Positions 1 through 7,944 of a stretch of DNA of 64,000 nucleotides are shown here, in pieces (position 1 is the first letter of the stretch; each line of letters begins with the position of its first letter). The position numbers were made by a program, and so were the translations under genes. The notes below the pieces were generated by a model. The model did no database searches, was not told the origin of the DNA, and saw only the letters and a list, made by a program, of their open reading frames with translations. The DNA is from Pontixanthobacter sp. CEM42 (GTDB lineage: Bacteria > Pseudomonadota > Alphaproteobacteria > Sphingomonadales > Sphingomonadaceae), in the NCBI RefSeq assembly GCF_017812015.1, contig NZ_JADQTN010000001.1:598501-662500 (forward strand), in the 5' to 3' direction.

Positions 1-1062
1 GGTGAGGGCAGAAATGCCGCGTTTGCGGAACAGCGTACCGAGCCAACCGGGCAGATCACCGCCGATCATATCTCCATCGCGGGAAAAACTGGCCCAGCGC
101 GCAACAAGCTGCGCGAGGATCGCTGGACGGCCGCCAAAGCCGCCTTGCATCGCATCTTCCAGATTGAGCAGACAGAGATAGTTTTCACGGCCTTTGCGCA
201 CGACAACCGGGCGACTGCCATCAGGGCGTTGTTCCGGCCAAGCGCGGCGGCTTTCTGACCGCAATTGGCGCTGCAAGTTCTTTGTGAAAGTCGACACCCA
301 AACTGTTCCGCGCGCAGCGTTCGACCACAAAGAGGCAGGCGCCAGATAGCCCAGCGTTTTGCCGATGCCAGTGCCAGCTTGTGCAAGCAGAACATGCGGC
401 ATATCGCGCTTGTCGCGGGGTTCGAAGACCTTGCCAGCAGCCTTGGCGTAATCGCGCTGGCCTTGCCGCCTTTCAGCACCATCGCCGGTCAGGTGGTCGA
501 GTTGCGCTTCTATTGTGTCATCGGGAATGGATATCTGCGCGGGTTGCGGGCGCTCGGGCGTTTCTTCCCATTCTGGCAGCTTGGCGAACAGCCACTTCTC
601 CGCCCGTTCAGGCCTACGGATATGTGGGGCCAATATCTGCGCCCATGGCCAACGCATCTTGGTGAGCGATTGGAGGCTGGACCACGCGCCATCGCGTTCG
701 GCCCATTCTTCGCTCTCACAATGCTCGAGGATTTTTCCGGCGGCGAGTTGAAGCAGGGCGGGTACAGTGTCGTCGCTAGTCGGTTCATCCAGTTCCAGCG
801 CATCAGCCAAGCCCTTTGGCGTGGGCACACAGAAGCGCGCCGGGAAAACGAAAGCGAAGAGCTCCAGCAGATCAAGCCCTGAAAGATCGGGATAGCCCAG
901 CCGCGTGGCGACCAGCGGGGCATTGAGCATCAACGCCGGCGTATCCGCCGCCGCCATAATCGCCTCGCCCTTGGACAGCCCGCGTGTATTGCCGTTGGCA
1001 TCGCGCAGCCATGTACCGGCATGCGAGGCGTGGAGTGCAGCAAGGGGGAGCGGCTGGGGCAC
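1..1062 (-). CDS. DinG/Rad3-like ATP-dependent DNA helicase, N-terminal part
   Basis: The gene runs off the left edge; 354 N-terminal codons are visible, so the C-terminal helicase motifs are missing. It is a superfamily 2 XPD/DinG-like helicase, expected to unwind DNA with ATP and probably an Fe-S cluster. The usual reading-frame shadows hide it, because it starts with GTG (1062). An N-terminal region of about 200 residues contains the segments ALHASHAGTWL, GEAIMAAADTP and YPDLSGLDLLELFAF. Walker A (AGTGIGKT) lies at residues 229-236, followed by VSTFTKNLQRQL (motif Ia region). The Cys in NYLCLLNLEDA is a candidate first Fe-S ligand. The frame stays open to position 1. The family is firm; DinG versus a related alphaproteobacterial clade is not resolved. 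Confidence 0.85.
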   Translation of the reverse strand, partial: MPQPLPLAALHASHAGTWLRDANGNTRGLSKGEAIMAAADTPALMLNAPLVATRLGYPDLSGLDLLELFAFVFPARFCVPTPKGLADALELDEPTSDDTVPALLQLAAGKILEHCESEEWAERDGAWSSLQSLTKMRWPWAQILAPHIRRPERAEKWLFAKLPEWEETPERPQPAQISIPDDTIEAQLDHLTGDGAERRQGQRDYAKAAGKVFEPRDKRDMPHVLLAQAGTGIGKTLGYLAPASLWSNAARGTVWVSTFTKNLQRQLRSESRRAWPEQRPDGSRPVVVRKGRENYLCLLNLEDAMQGGFGGRPAILAQLVARWASFSRDGDMIGGDLPGWLGTLFRKRGISALT

Positions 1063-1185
1063 TTTACCGCGTTAGAACCAATGCGAAACGCTATTCAAGC
1101 CAGCTACCGAGAAATCCGAGGATTGGTGGATCAGCAGTTTGTTAATCGCCGCAAGCTAGCATCTTTTCGAACATTGGAGGGATCG

Positions 1186-1587
1186 ATGAATATTGGCCGG
1201 AAATTCGCATTAGCTTTCGCTGCGGTAGCTTGCGCTGCAACACCAGCGTCAGCGCAGCAAAACCCAGCGGCTGTGGTTCAGGCGCACGTAGATGCGTATC
1301 GTGCGGGCGATATTGATGCCTTCATGAACACCTTCGCCGCTGGAGCTGTGCTGACCTATGATGGCCAGCGTTTCGTCGGCAAAGCCCAGATACGGCGCGC
1401 TTACTCGACGAATTTCCAGCCTGGAGCCCCGACGATCTATATCGCCGGAAGCGAAATGCGCGACGGCAAAGTGGTGTTGTCAGAGGGATATGTTCTAGCC
1501 GATGGCACGGACATCTGTTGTTCGCTGTCGTCCTTCACTGTCGCGAATGGGAAGATCACGCGGGTCGATACATACTCCCCTAGCTAG
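1186..1587 (+). CDS. Secreted NTF2/SnoaL-like protein
   Basis: This 133-residue protein has a signal peptide (residues 1 to about 24, ending ASAQQ), so it is probably periplasmic. The rest matches a SnoaL/NTF2-like alpha+beta fold: AAVVQAHVDAYRAGDIDAFMNTFAAGAVLTYDG is read here as the typical helix followed by the start of the cone-shaped sheet. Substrate is unknown. The frame is open upstream to 1021, but the ATG at 1186 is preceded by a strong GGAGG at 1176-1180 and begins the signal peptide, so it is preferred. It sits divergent from the helicase and upstream of lysyl-tRNA synthetase. Members of the fold include both enzymes and non-catalytic binding proteins. Confidence 0.7.
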   Translation: MNIGRKFALAFAAVACAATPASAQQNPAAVVQAHVDAYRAGDIDAFMNTFAAGAVLTYDGQRFVGKAQIRRAYSTNFQPGAPTIYIAGSEMRDGKVVLSEGYVLADGTDICCSLSSFTVANGKITRVDTYSPS

Positions 1588-1654
1588 CAGCAGCTCTCTT
1601 CGCGCCTGCAACATACGCTTGCAACATGGACGCAAAACCGCAAAAGGCTGCGCC

Positions 1655-3265
1655 ATGACTGACAGCACACTCATGGAAACCGCGCGCAATTCAAAAGCAT
1701 GGCCTTTTCAGGAGGCGCAGCGCTTGCTGAAACGCTATCCGGACGGGGTCAAACCTGACGGATCGCCTGTGCTATTCGAGACAGGCTATGGCCCATCGGG
1801 TCTGCCGCATATCGGAACTTTTCAGGAAGTGCTCAGGACGACATTTGTGCGCCGCGCTTTTGAAGCGATGACCGGCGCACCAACGCGGCTGATTGCGTTT
1901 AGCGATGATATGGACGGCTTCCGCAAAGTGCCGACGAATCTGCCCAATCAGGAAATGTTGGCCGAGCATTTGAATAAGCCGCTCTGCCGCATTCCAGACC
2001 CCTTCGAAAAGTATGAGAGTTTCGCCGCGCATAATAATGCGATGCTGCGCGAATTCCTCGACCGGTTCGGGTTCGAGTATGAATTTGTCGCTTCATCGGA
2101 TCGCTACAATGCGGGCGCGTTTGACGACGCTCTGAAGAATGTCCTCGCGCATAATCAGGCGATTCTCGACATTATGCTTCCGACTTTGCGAGCGGAGCGG
2201 GCGGCGACATATTCGCCGATCATGCCGATCTCGCCAACCACGGGTGCAGTACTGCAAGTGCCGGTTGATGTCGTTGATGCAGCTGCGGGCACGATCCGCT
2301 TCACCGATGAAGATAGTTCGGTGATCGAGCAATCTGCTCTGGGCGGTCAGGCCAAGCTACAGTGGAAAGTCGACTTCGCGATGCGCTGGGTGGCGCTGGG
2401 CGTCGACTATGAAATGTACGGCAAGGATCTGACCGATACGGGGATCCAGTCGGGCAAGATTGCCAAAGTGCTGGGCGGGCGTAAGCCGGAGGGCCTAATT
2501 TACGAGCTGTTCCTCGACGAGAATGGGGAGAAAATTTCCAAGTCCAAAGGCAATGGTCTGACGATCGAGCAATGGCTTGAATACGGGACCGAGGAGAGCC
2601 TTGGCTTCTACATCTTCCCCAATCCGAAAAGCGCGAAACAGTTGCATGTCGGTGTGATTCCGCGTGCGGTTGATGATTATTGGCAGTTCCGCGAGCGTTT
2701 GACCGAGCAGCCGCTCGACAAGCAGCTTGGGAATCCTGCGTGGCATTTGCTGCGTGCGAAAGAGAAGCATGACGGGCCGGATGCGCCGGGTGCGGGTGAT
2801 ACGGTGCCGGTGACGTTTGGTTTGCTGCTCAATCTTGCAAGCGTGCTGGGCGCAGAAGCGACAAGTGAAAACGTTGCGGAGTATCTCGACAGCTATATCG
2901 GTGAGCCGACCAATAGCCCTGAGCTCAAGCAGATGATTGACGCTGCGGTGGCCTATACGCGCGACTTCATCGTCCCGACGTTGAGCAAGCGCGCACCCGC
3001 CGAGAATGAAGCGGCTGCGCTGCGGGCGTTGGATGCGGAACTGGCATCGGCTCCGGCGGATATGTCTGCGGAAGATCTGCAGACCAAGGTCTACGAAATC
3101 GGCAAGCAGGAGCAGTTCGGTTTCGAGAACCTACGCGACTGGTTCAAGGCGCTGTATCAGACGTTGCTGGGCAGCGATCAGGGGCCGCGTATGGGCAGTT
3201 TTATCGCGCTTTACGGCGTCGAGAATTCACGCAAACTGATCGCCGAGGCGCTGGAGCGCGCTTAA
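1655..3265 (+). CDS. lysK: Lysyl-tRNA synthetase, class I
   Basis: This 536-residue enzyme charges tRNA-Lys with lysine in the cytoplasm. It is the class I type found in archaea and many alphaproteobacteria rather than the common class II LysS. The class I HIGH-type signature is HIGT at residues 52-55, within GPSGLPHIGTF, and the KMSKS-type loop is KISKSKGNG beginning at K293. The frame is open upstream to 1502 through the preceding gene, but the ATG at 1655, with AAAAGG just before it, begins the conserved N-terminus. The 3' end overlaps the convergent oxygenase gene by 4 nt. No class II lysS is present in the window. Confidence 0.96.
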   Translation: MTDSTLMETARNSKAWPFQEAQRLLKRYPDGVKPDGSPVLFETGYGPSGLPHIGTFQEVLRTTFVRRAFEAMTGAPTRLIAFSDDMDGFRKVPTNLPNQEMLAEHLNKPLCRIPDPFEKYESFAAHNNAMLREFLDRFGFEYEFVASSDRYNAGAFDDALKNVLAHNQAILDIMLPTLRAERAATYSPIMPISPTTGAVLQVPVDVVDAAAGTIRFTDEDSSVIEQSALGGQAKLQWKVDFAMRWVALGVDYEMYGKDLTDTGIQSGKIAKVLGGRKPEGLIYELFLDENGEKISKSKGNGLTIEQWLEYGTEESLGFYIFPNPKSAKQLHVGVIPRAVDDYWQFRERLTEQPLDKQLGNPAWHLLRAKEKHDGPDAPGAGDTVPVTFGLLLNLASVLGAEATSENVAEYLDSYIGEPTNSPELKQMIDAAVAYTRDFIVPTLSKRAPAENEAAALRALDAELASAPADMSAEDLQTKVYEIGKQEQFGFENLRDWFKALYQTLLGSDQGPRMGSFIALYGVENSRKLIAEALERA

Positions 3266-3945
3266 CGCACTTTGTGGTTGAGCGGGCGGGTCCGGTACCA
3301 TTTGGTCAGAACATATTTGACGCCCGCTTCCACCGGTGTTCCCGCGTGCAGCATATTCTCGTTGATCAAGCCCTCGCGATCAGCATTGTTCCAGATCAGC
3401 AGTACGCCGGGTTGCGGTGTGATGCGCAGGTCGAGATTGACGAAATGCGTCGCGCCGCCTTTTTCGACCGGATTGAGGAATGCCATCGCAGTCCAACTGC
3501 GTTGCCCGCCGCGTTTGCGCTCGATCTTCCAATATTCCTGATCGGGATAGAAAAAGTCGTTATGCGGCTTGAACTGCTGTCCGACTTGATAGCGCTGTCC
3601 TTGAATCGCCTCACCAAGCTGCGGTTTCAAGCCAAGCAAATCGTCAATTCGGCTAGAGATATTGGCCATAAACGGCTCATGCGGATTGAGATCGCCCGAA
3701 TATGATGTGCGGAAACCGGTCGAGTAATCCTGATCAAACAGCTCACTTGGCTTTGCGATGGCATCAACCATCGCCAGCAGCTTCTGGCATTCGGGGCCCT
3801 TCAGGAAATGGCTGACTGCATACATATCAGCCTTGTCGCCGGTATCGAGCCGTTCGGCATCGGGATTGGCATCGAGTCGTTTGCGAACCGAATCGCCGAC
3901 TCGTTTTAGCGCGTCTTTGTCAGGGGGAATTGGGGTCTTGGCCAT
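3262..3945 (-). CDS. Prolyl-4-hydroxylase-like 2OG-Fe(II) oxygenase
   Basis: A 227-residue soluble protein with a C-terminal 2-oxoglutarate/Fe(II) dioxygenase domain of the prolyl 4-hydroxylase alpha-subunit type. The iron triad can be read as H128 and D130 (PHNDF) plus H200 (MLHAGTPV). K210 in GVKYVLTKWYR is in the place of the basic residue that binds 2-oxoglutarate. Residues 150-185 (WTAMAFLNPVEKGGATHF) form the expected jelly-roll core. The N-terminal 40 residues are polar and may be a regulatory or substrate-binding arm. There is no signal peptide. The substrate could be a protein prolyl residue or a small molecule and is not evident from the neighbours. Confidence 0.85.
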   Translation of the reverse strand: MAKTPIPPDKDALKRVGDSVRKRLDANPDAERLDTGDKADMYAVSHFLKGPECQKLLAMVDAIAKPSELFDQDYSTGFRTSYSGDLNPHEPFMANISSRIDDLLGLKPQLGEAIQGQRYQVGQQFKPHNDFFYPDQEYWKIERKRGGQRSWTAMAFLNPVEKGGATHFVNLDLRITPQPGVLLIWNNADREGLINENMLHAGTPVEAGVKYVLTKWYRTRPLNHKVR

Positions 3946-4041
3946 GGCGGTTTTCTAGCATCCAATCGGCGCGCTTCAAGCCGCTGACTTGCCGAGAGCG
4001 CCCTGAATGTTAGGTTGCAGGCAAATTCAGGGAGATGGACT

Positions 4042-4596
4042 ATGAGTGCTGAAGGGCAAACACGCTATTCAACCGGAGCGATGTGGTTCCACTGGATCAT
4101 CGCAATTTTAGTGATTGTCACTTGGCGGGTGGTTGAGACCGCAGAGCATCTGGAAGGCCCCGATAAGGGGTGGTGGATGGATCATCACAAAGCGCTGGGT
4201 ATCACGATACTGGTGCTCACTGTCGCGCGGCTGATCTGGCGTTTTACCCATGCAGTGCCTGCTAAAGCGAGCACAACACCAGCATGGCAGCATTTGTTGG
4301 CACGCACGCTGCACGTGCTGTTTTATGTGATGCTGATCGGACTGCCAATCGGCGGTTGGCTGGCCAGCTCTTACTTCGGTGGCAGCATCGACATATGGGG
4401 CCTGTTTACCGTGCCGGGATTACCCGTCGGCGAATCGCGGGAGACGGGCAAGGCGATCATCGGCCTGCATAAAACCGGAGGTAGCGTGCTGGTCTATCTG
4501 GTCGGCTTGCACATTCTCGGTGCGCTCAAGCATATGCTGATCGATAAGGACGGCAATCTCTGGCGGATGCTACCGTGGGGCACACCAAGGGCCTGA
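4042..4596 (+). CDS. Cytochrome b561 family protein
   Basis: A 184-residue inner-membrane protein with four hydrophobic helices (about 13-30, 50-68, 86-108 and 147-163). Histidines H17, H48/H49, H91, H143 and H157 sit at or near helix ends, as expected for the axial ligands of two b hemes. The family transfers electrons across the cytoplasmic membrane, often between quinol and a periplasmic partner or superoxide. The ATG at 4042 is chosen over an upstream in-frame start at 4015 because GGAGATGG lies just before it. It is followed directly by a strong intrinsic terminator, so it is probably monocistronic. Confidence 0.85.
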   Translation: MSAEGQTRYSTGAMWFHWIIAILVIVTWRVVETAEHLEGPDKGWWMDHHKALGITILVLTVARLIWRFTHAVPAKASTTPAWQHLLARTLHVLFYVMLIGLPIGGWLASSYFGGSIDIWGLFTVPGLPVGESRETGKAIIGLHKTGGSVLVYLVGLHILGALKHMLIDKDGNLWRMLPWGTPRA

Positions 4597-4615
4597 TTGC
4601 GCTCTCGCCCAGCGA

Positions 4616-4660
4616 AACAAAAAACCCCCGCCAGATTGCTCTGTCGGGGGTTCCTTTTTC
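4616..4660 (+). terminator. Intrinsic terminator after cytochrome b561
   Basis: AACCCCCG at 4623-4630 pairs with CGGGGGTT at 4645-4652 across a 14-nt loop and is followed by CCTTTTT. The run of A before the stem means the reverse strand also ends in U-rich RNA, so it could serve both the cytochrome gene and the convergent arginine-rich gene. Confidence 0.8.
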
Positions 4661-4702
4661 CAACCTCTCACCGGCCACTCATTCCGGCGAATAGGCTGTG
4701 AC

Positions 4703-5716
4703 TTACCAGAAGAAGTCGTGGATCACGTCGACTGTTTCGCCGGTGTAGATATTCACAAGCAAAACGTCGTCATAGTACCGGACCCAGCGATACGGGCCGT
4801 AAACTTCGGGCAGACGGTAGGTCCAAGGATCGTTGATCCAGTACCGGTTGCTGTAGAACAGACTGTCGAGGAAGAACCCGACACTGATCCGGCTGTAGCG
4901 ATATCCGCGATACGGCGAATAGTACCGGCCCAGGTTAAAGATGTTCCGGTTATAACGGCGGTAATTGTGCCAATTGTACCGCTTGTTATTGCGCCATTGA
5001 TTGCGGTTCCACCGGCGATAATCACGTCGTGCCTGACGGCGATCCCGGCGTGCATCCGCACGGCGACCATCACGGTATCCGTTGCGATAGGCGCCGCGGC
5101 GATTGTCCCGATAGCTCCGGTTGCGGTTGTCGCGGTAGCTGTGATTGCGATCTACCCGACGCTGCGCTCTGCGCTCTGTTTGCCGGCGATCCTGACGGCG
5201 GTCAGCGCGGCGATCTTGACGCCGATCTACCCTGCGTTCGACCCGGCGATCCTGACGCCGGTCTGCCCGGTTATTGCGCTGACGCTCTGCACGTTGCCGT
5301 GCCTGAGCCGGTGCAATGGCTGGGCCGCGAGCCCGACGTTCTTGCCTGTTATCAACACGGCGATTCTGGCGGACCTGGCGTTGCTCGCGCGCCTGACGCG
5401 TTGGCCGTGCCTGATTGGTGCGGCGCTCCTGCCTTACCTGACGCGTCTGACGGCGTTGGTTGTTATTGGCGCGTGTTTCGCGAACTTCTGCCTGAGGCCG
5501 GCTGCGTGGCGCTTGCGTGGCACGGTTTGAACGGCGCTGTTGACGCGCTTGCTGGCGTTGCCCGCGATTTTGGCGAGCTTGCCCGCGATCAGGATCACCG
5601 CGTTCCGCACGTTGCGATTCGGCAGCAGCCGCTGCCGGAGCAGGAACTGCGATCAGGGCCATCGCCATAGCGAGGGCCGACGCGCTTCCTGCGGTCAGTA
5701 GATGTTTGATAGTCAT
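4703..5716 (-). CDS. Arginine-rich secreted RcnB-like protein
   Basis: A 337-residue protein with a signal peptide (MTIKHLLTAG...AAAAAES). Residues about 35-230 are low-complexity and dominated by Arg, Gln, Asp and Asn, with repeats such as RRQDRR, RRVDRR and SYRDNR. The last 100 residues are Tyr/Trp/Asn-rich and end in an RcnB-like segment (YGPYRWVRYYDDVLLVNIYTG). RcnB in E. coli is a small periplasmic protein linked to Ni/Co homeostasis; this protein is several times longer and its role is unknown. ATG 5716 is preferred over ATG 5728 because GGAGAGCC lies just upstream of it. The long open frames on the opposite strand here are by-products of the arginine codon bias. Confidence 0.75.
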   Translation of the reverse strand: MTIKHLLTAGSASALAMAMALIAVPAPAAAAAESQRAERGDPDRGQARQNRGQRQQARQQRRSNRATQAPRSRPQAEVRETRANNNQRRQTRQVRQERRTNQARPTRQAREQRQVRQNRRVDNRQERRARGPAIAPAQARQRAERQRNNRADRRQDRRVERRVDRRQDRRADRRQDRRQTERRAQRRVDRNHSYRDNRNRSYRDNRRGAYRNGYRDGRRADARRDRRQARRDYRRWNRNQWRNNKRYNWHNYRRYNRNIFNLGRYYSPYRGYRYSRISVGFFLDSLFYSNRYWINDPWTYRLPEVYGPYRWVRYYDDVLLVNIYTGETVDVIHDFFW

Positions 5717-5891
5717 ACGGCTCTCCATTTAGAATGCCGCGCCCACCATGCGGCCCTGTTGATGTTTTGTCTTTTAGTTCAGCTTGGCTGACCCGAAACT
5801 GAACAAAAGGTAAAGGTTCTTGTTAATGTTGAGTGCGTTTTTGCTGAACATCCATATTCAAAGAGTTTCGATTGACCGATAGCGCTCAAGC

Positions 5892-6494
5892 ATGGCTATA
5901 GGGCGTATGGACATCTCGTTAGAGACTATCGCGGATAATATCGCCAATCATCTGCAAACGGGTGCGAATAAACGCAAATCGGCGATGCATACGCCCGTGG
6001 TTGGAACAGCGGACGGCGATCTGCGCGTCATGGTTCTGCGTGAATTTGATCCCGTGGCGAACACGTTACGTTTTCATACTGACGGTCGTAGTCCGAAAGT
6101 TAGGGCTGTGGGGGCGAACCCGCAGGTCAGCGTGCTGGCCTATGATCCGGCGTCTAAGGTACAGATTCGAATGCGCGGGACAGGGCGCATCGAAACGGAT
6201 AGTCCTGCAACCGATTCGGCCTGGTTAGAATCGACGGCCTTTGCCCGCCGGTGTTATTTGTCAGAGAAGGCACCGGGTGTCGTCTCTGGTCAACCCATTT
6301 CGGGTCTCCCCGAATGGGCCGAGGGTATTGCGCCAACTGATGATCAGGTCGCATCAGGACGCGCAAGCTTTGCGATCCTGATGATCGACGTGGCCGAATA
6401 TGATTGGCTGTATCTGGCGAATAGTGGGCACCGCCGCGCGCGGCTTGTGGTTGGGGAGGACGGTAAGTTAGCCGGGAACTGGCTTGTTCCCTAA
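5892..6494 (+). CDS. Pyridoxamine 5'-phosphate oxidase-like flavin-fold protein
   Basis: A 200-residue soluble protein of the FMN-binding split-barrel type (Pnp oxidase family, resembling plant-type pyridoxamine phosphate oxidase-like proteins). Diagnostic segments are LRVMVLREFDP, LRFHTDGRSPKV and NPQVSVLAYDP, followed by WLESTAFARRCYLS and a C-terminal EYDWLYLANSGHRRARL. It probably binds FMN and acts on, or senses, an oxidisable small molecule. The start is uncertain: ATG 5892 and ATG 5907 are both in frame with no strong ribosome binding site. The neighbours do not indicate a pathway, and it is not necessarily PdxH. Confidence 0.75.
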   Translation: MAIGRMDISLETIADNIANHLQTGANKRKSAMHTPVVGTADGDLRVMVLREFDPVANTLRFHTDGRSPKVRAVGANPQVSVLAYDPASKVQIRMRGTGRIETDSPATDSAWLESTAFARRCYLSEKAPGVVSGQPISGLPEWAEGIAPTDDQVASGRASFAILMIDVAEYDWLYLANSGHRRARLVVGEDGKLAGNWLVP

Positions 6495-6500
6495 CGCGGC

Positions 6501-7055
6501 TTAGGAAGCGCCGATAATTTCCAACTTAGCCAGCAGGCTCGCTTCATCGAATGGCTTCGTCACATATTCATCCGCGCCGACATCCACGGCTTGGTGAATA
6601 TCCTTTACGCTCGAATGCGTGGTACAGAACACAACCTTCGGCCGTTTAGCATGGTTGAGCGCGCGCAATTCGGCCAGAAACTCGATACCGGTCATGATCG
6701 GCATATCCCAATCGAGGATAATGAGATCGGGCATGGCGAGTTTGCACTTCTCCAGAGCCTCTTCGCCATTCTCTGCTTCTGCCGTCACATAGCCGCGACT
6801 TTCCACGATCTTGCGCGCGACTTTGCGGATCATCCGCGAGTCGTCGACCAGCAGGCAATAGCGTGCCTTCTGCGTAGCACCCTGAACTGCGGTTGGTTTC
6901 GGCGGCGCAACGCGGCGACCATATGAAGGCGCGTTGTCGGCCTGCGGCGGAACTTCCGCCGGAGCTTCTGCCTCGGGCGCGATCGGAGCGGCAGACTTCG
7001 CATCAGCGGTTGGCCGCCCTTCAGGCTGTCCCTGTTCGGACGTATGCTCGGGCAT
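6501..7055 (-). CDS. Single-domain CheY-like response regulator with Pro/Ala-rich N-terminal tail
   Basis: The 184-residue product has a disordered Pro/Ala/Glu-rich tail (1 to about 63) and one receiver domain (about 65-183). The acidic pocket is D71/D72 (LVDDSR), the phosphoacceptor is D115 in LDWDMP, T145/T146 lies in FCTTHS and the conserved lysine is K167 in TKPF. There is no output domain. DWDMP resembles the CheY sequence DWNMP, so signalling by protein contact, for example in motility or adhesion control, is likely. No histidine kinase or chemotaxis gene is adjacent. A later start inside the tail is possible. Confidence 0.88.
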   Translation of the reverse strand: MPEHTSEQGQPEGRPTADAKSAAPIAPEAEAPAEVPPQADNAPSYGRRVAPPKPTAVQGATQKARYCLLVDDSRMIRKVARKIVESRGYVTAEAENGEEALEKCKLAMPDLIILDWDMPIMTGIEFLAELRALNHAKRPKVVFCTTHSSVKDIHQAVDVGADEYVTKPFDEASLLAKLEIIGAS

Positions 7056-7069
7056 ATTGCGGCGTTTGA

Positions 7070-7354
7070 TCAGATTGTGAATGGGACTACCTCCCCTTGA
7101 ACGGAGCCATGTTCTTGGCTACCGTGGCCCGATCCGGCGAGTTCTTGCTCACCGGCAGTCTTGCGGACGTGGAGGTATGGCACCCAGACATCACCATATT
7201 CGGCTTTCTGATACCACAGATCGAGAATGTCGTAGGAAGCCCAGAACCCGCTCTGGTCTTGTAATCGGACACCTTCGCCAATGCGCGGCACGACGGAGAA
7301 TTTCAGTCTCTCGTGCGATTGGGTGGTCTCGTTCTGGATTTCGACATCTATCAT
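7070..7354 (-). CDS. Hypothetical 94-residue protein
   Basis: Not recognised. The predicted protein (MIDVEIQNETTQSHERL...) is soluble and acidic and is predicted to be rich in beta-strand, including VVPRIGEGVRLQDQSGFWASYDILDLWYQ. That segment resembles small proteins of a PilZ- or SH3-like size, but no family motif is secure. The frame is open to 7438; ATG 7354 is preferred because AGAGG precedes it. It lies 14 nt upstream of the CheY-like regulator on the same strand, so the two are probably co-transcribed and this protein may act in the same signalling pathway. Confidence 0.55.
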   Translation of the reverse strand: MIDVEIQNETTQSHERLKFSVVPRIGEGVRLQDQSGFWASYDILDLWYQKAEYGDVWVPYLHVRKTAGEQELAGSGHGSQEHGSVQGEVVPFTI

Positions 7355-7498
7355 TGTTTGCGCCTCTGACTTCGACAGTGGTGCTAGATGAAATTGCTTG
7401 ATGAATTGGAAACAAAGTGTTGCGGCGGCATTAACCATGCCTTCACTAGTTGACCGATTGTCTTGTCATTCAAGGGTGCGTGAGCCAATGAGTATCGC

Positions 7499-7882
7499 GT
7501 GAATCGGATCGCCGCCCTTTTTGCTTGTTTGGCGCTATGCGTGACCGCTTTGGTCCCGTCCGGCTATATGGCCGTGCAGGCTGCAGATGGCAGCGTGACC
7601 ATCCGGATTTGTAACAGCCAAGGCAGCGGTGGCACTGCGATTGCGTCTGACCATCCGCTCTATGAAGCATTGCTGCAAAGCCAGCAGCAGCGCGATGGCC
7701 ACGATGATACAGCAGATGATGAACCATGCGATACAGGGCCATCCTCACTGGCGCATCTGGATACAAAAGATGCCGGTGCCGAGCGCATGGCGTGCTCTTT
7801 GCCCGCACAGCATACGGCTACGGCGCTGACGGGCATCTTTCCCAGCGGCCTGCCGCCTTCAACAGGGCCGCCACTTTCCTGA
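7499..7882 (+). CDS. DUF2946-like exported protein
   Basis: A 127-residue protein starting at GTG, with an N-terminal hydrophobic segment (1 to about 28). The hallmark LVPSGYM at 19-25 is typical of DUF2946 proteins. Two later Cys-containing segments (IRICNSQG and DEPCDTG) and a His/Asp-rich middle (QRDGHDDTADDEPC) could bind metal. The C-terminus is Pro-rich (PPSTGPPL), also common in this family. DUF2946 genes are often found beside copper or TonB-dependent outer-membrane genes; here a barrel protein follows after 62 nt on the same strand. A role in metal handling is inferred, not shown. Confidence 0.55.
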   Translation: MNRIAALFACLALCVTALVPSGYMAVQAADGSVTIRICNSQGSGGTAIASDHPLYEALLQSQQQRDGHDDTADDEPCDTGPSSLAHLDTKDAGAERMACSLPAQHTATALTGIFPSGLPPSTGPPLS

Positions 7883-7944
7883 AGAACCGGCTTCCGGGCG
7901 ACGACGATCTGCGCCCGCATTTTTGATTCAATCAGGAAATTCAC

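Noticed and set aside
4718-5530. Long open frames (270 and 213 residues) on the plus strand opposite the arginine-rich gene
   Set aside because: They arise from the CG-rich Arg codons of the minus-strand gene. The translation is Ala/Val/Ile/Pro-biased without family motifs and has no start context.
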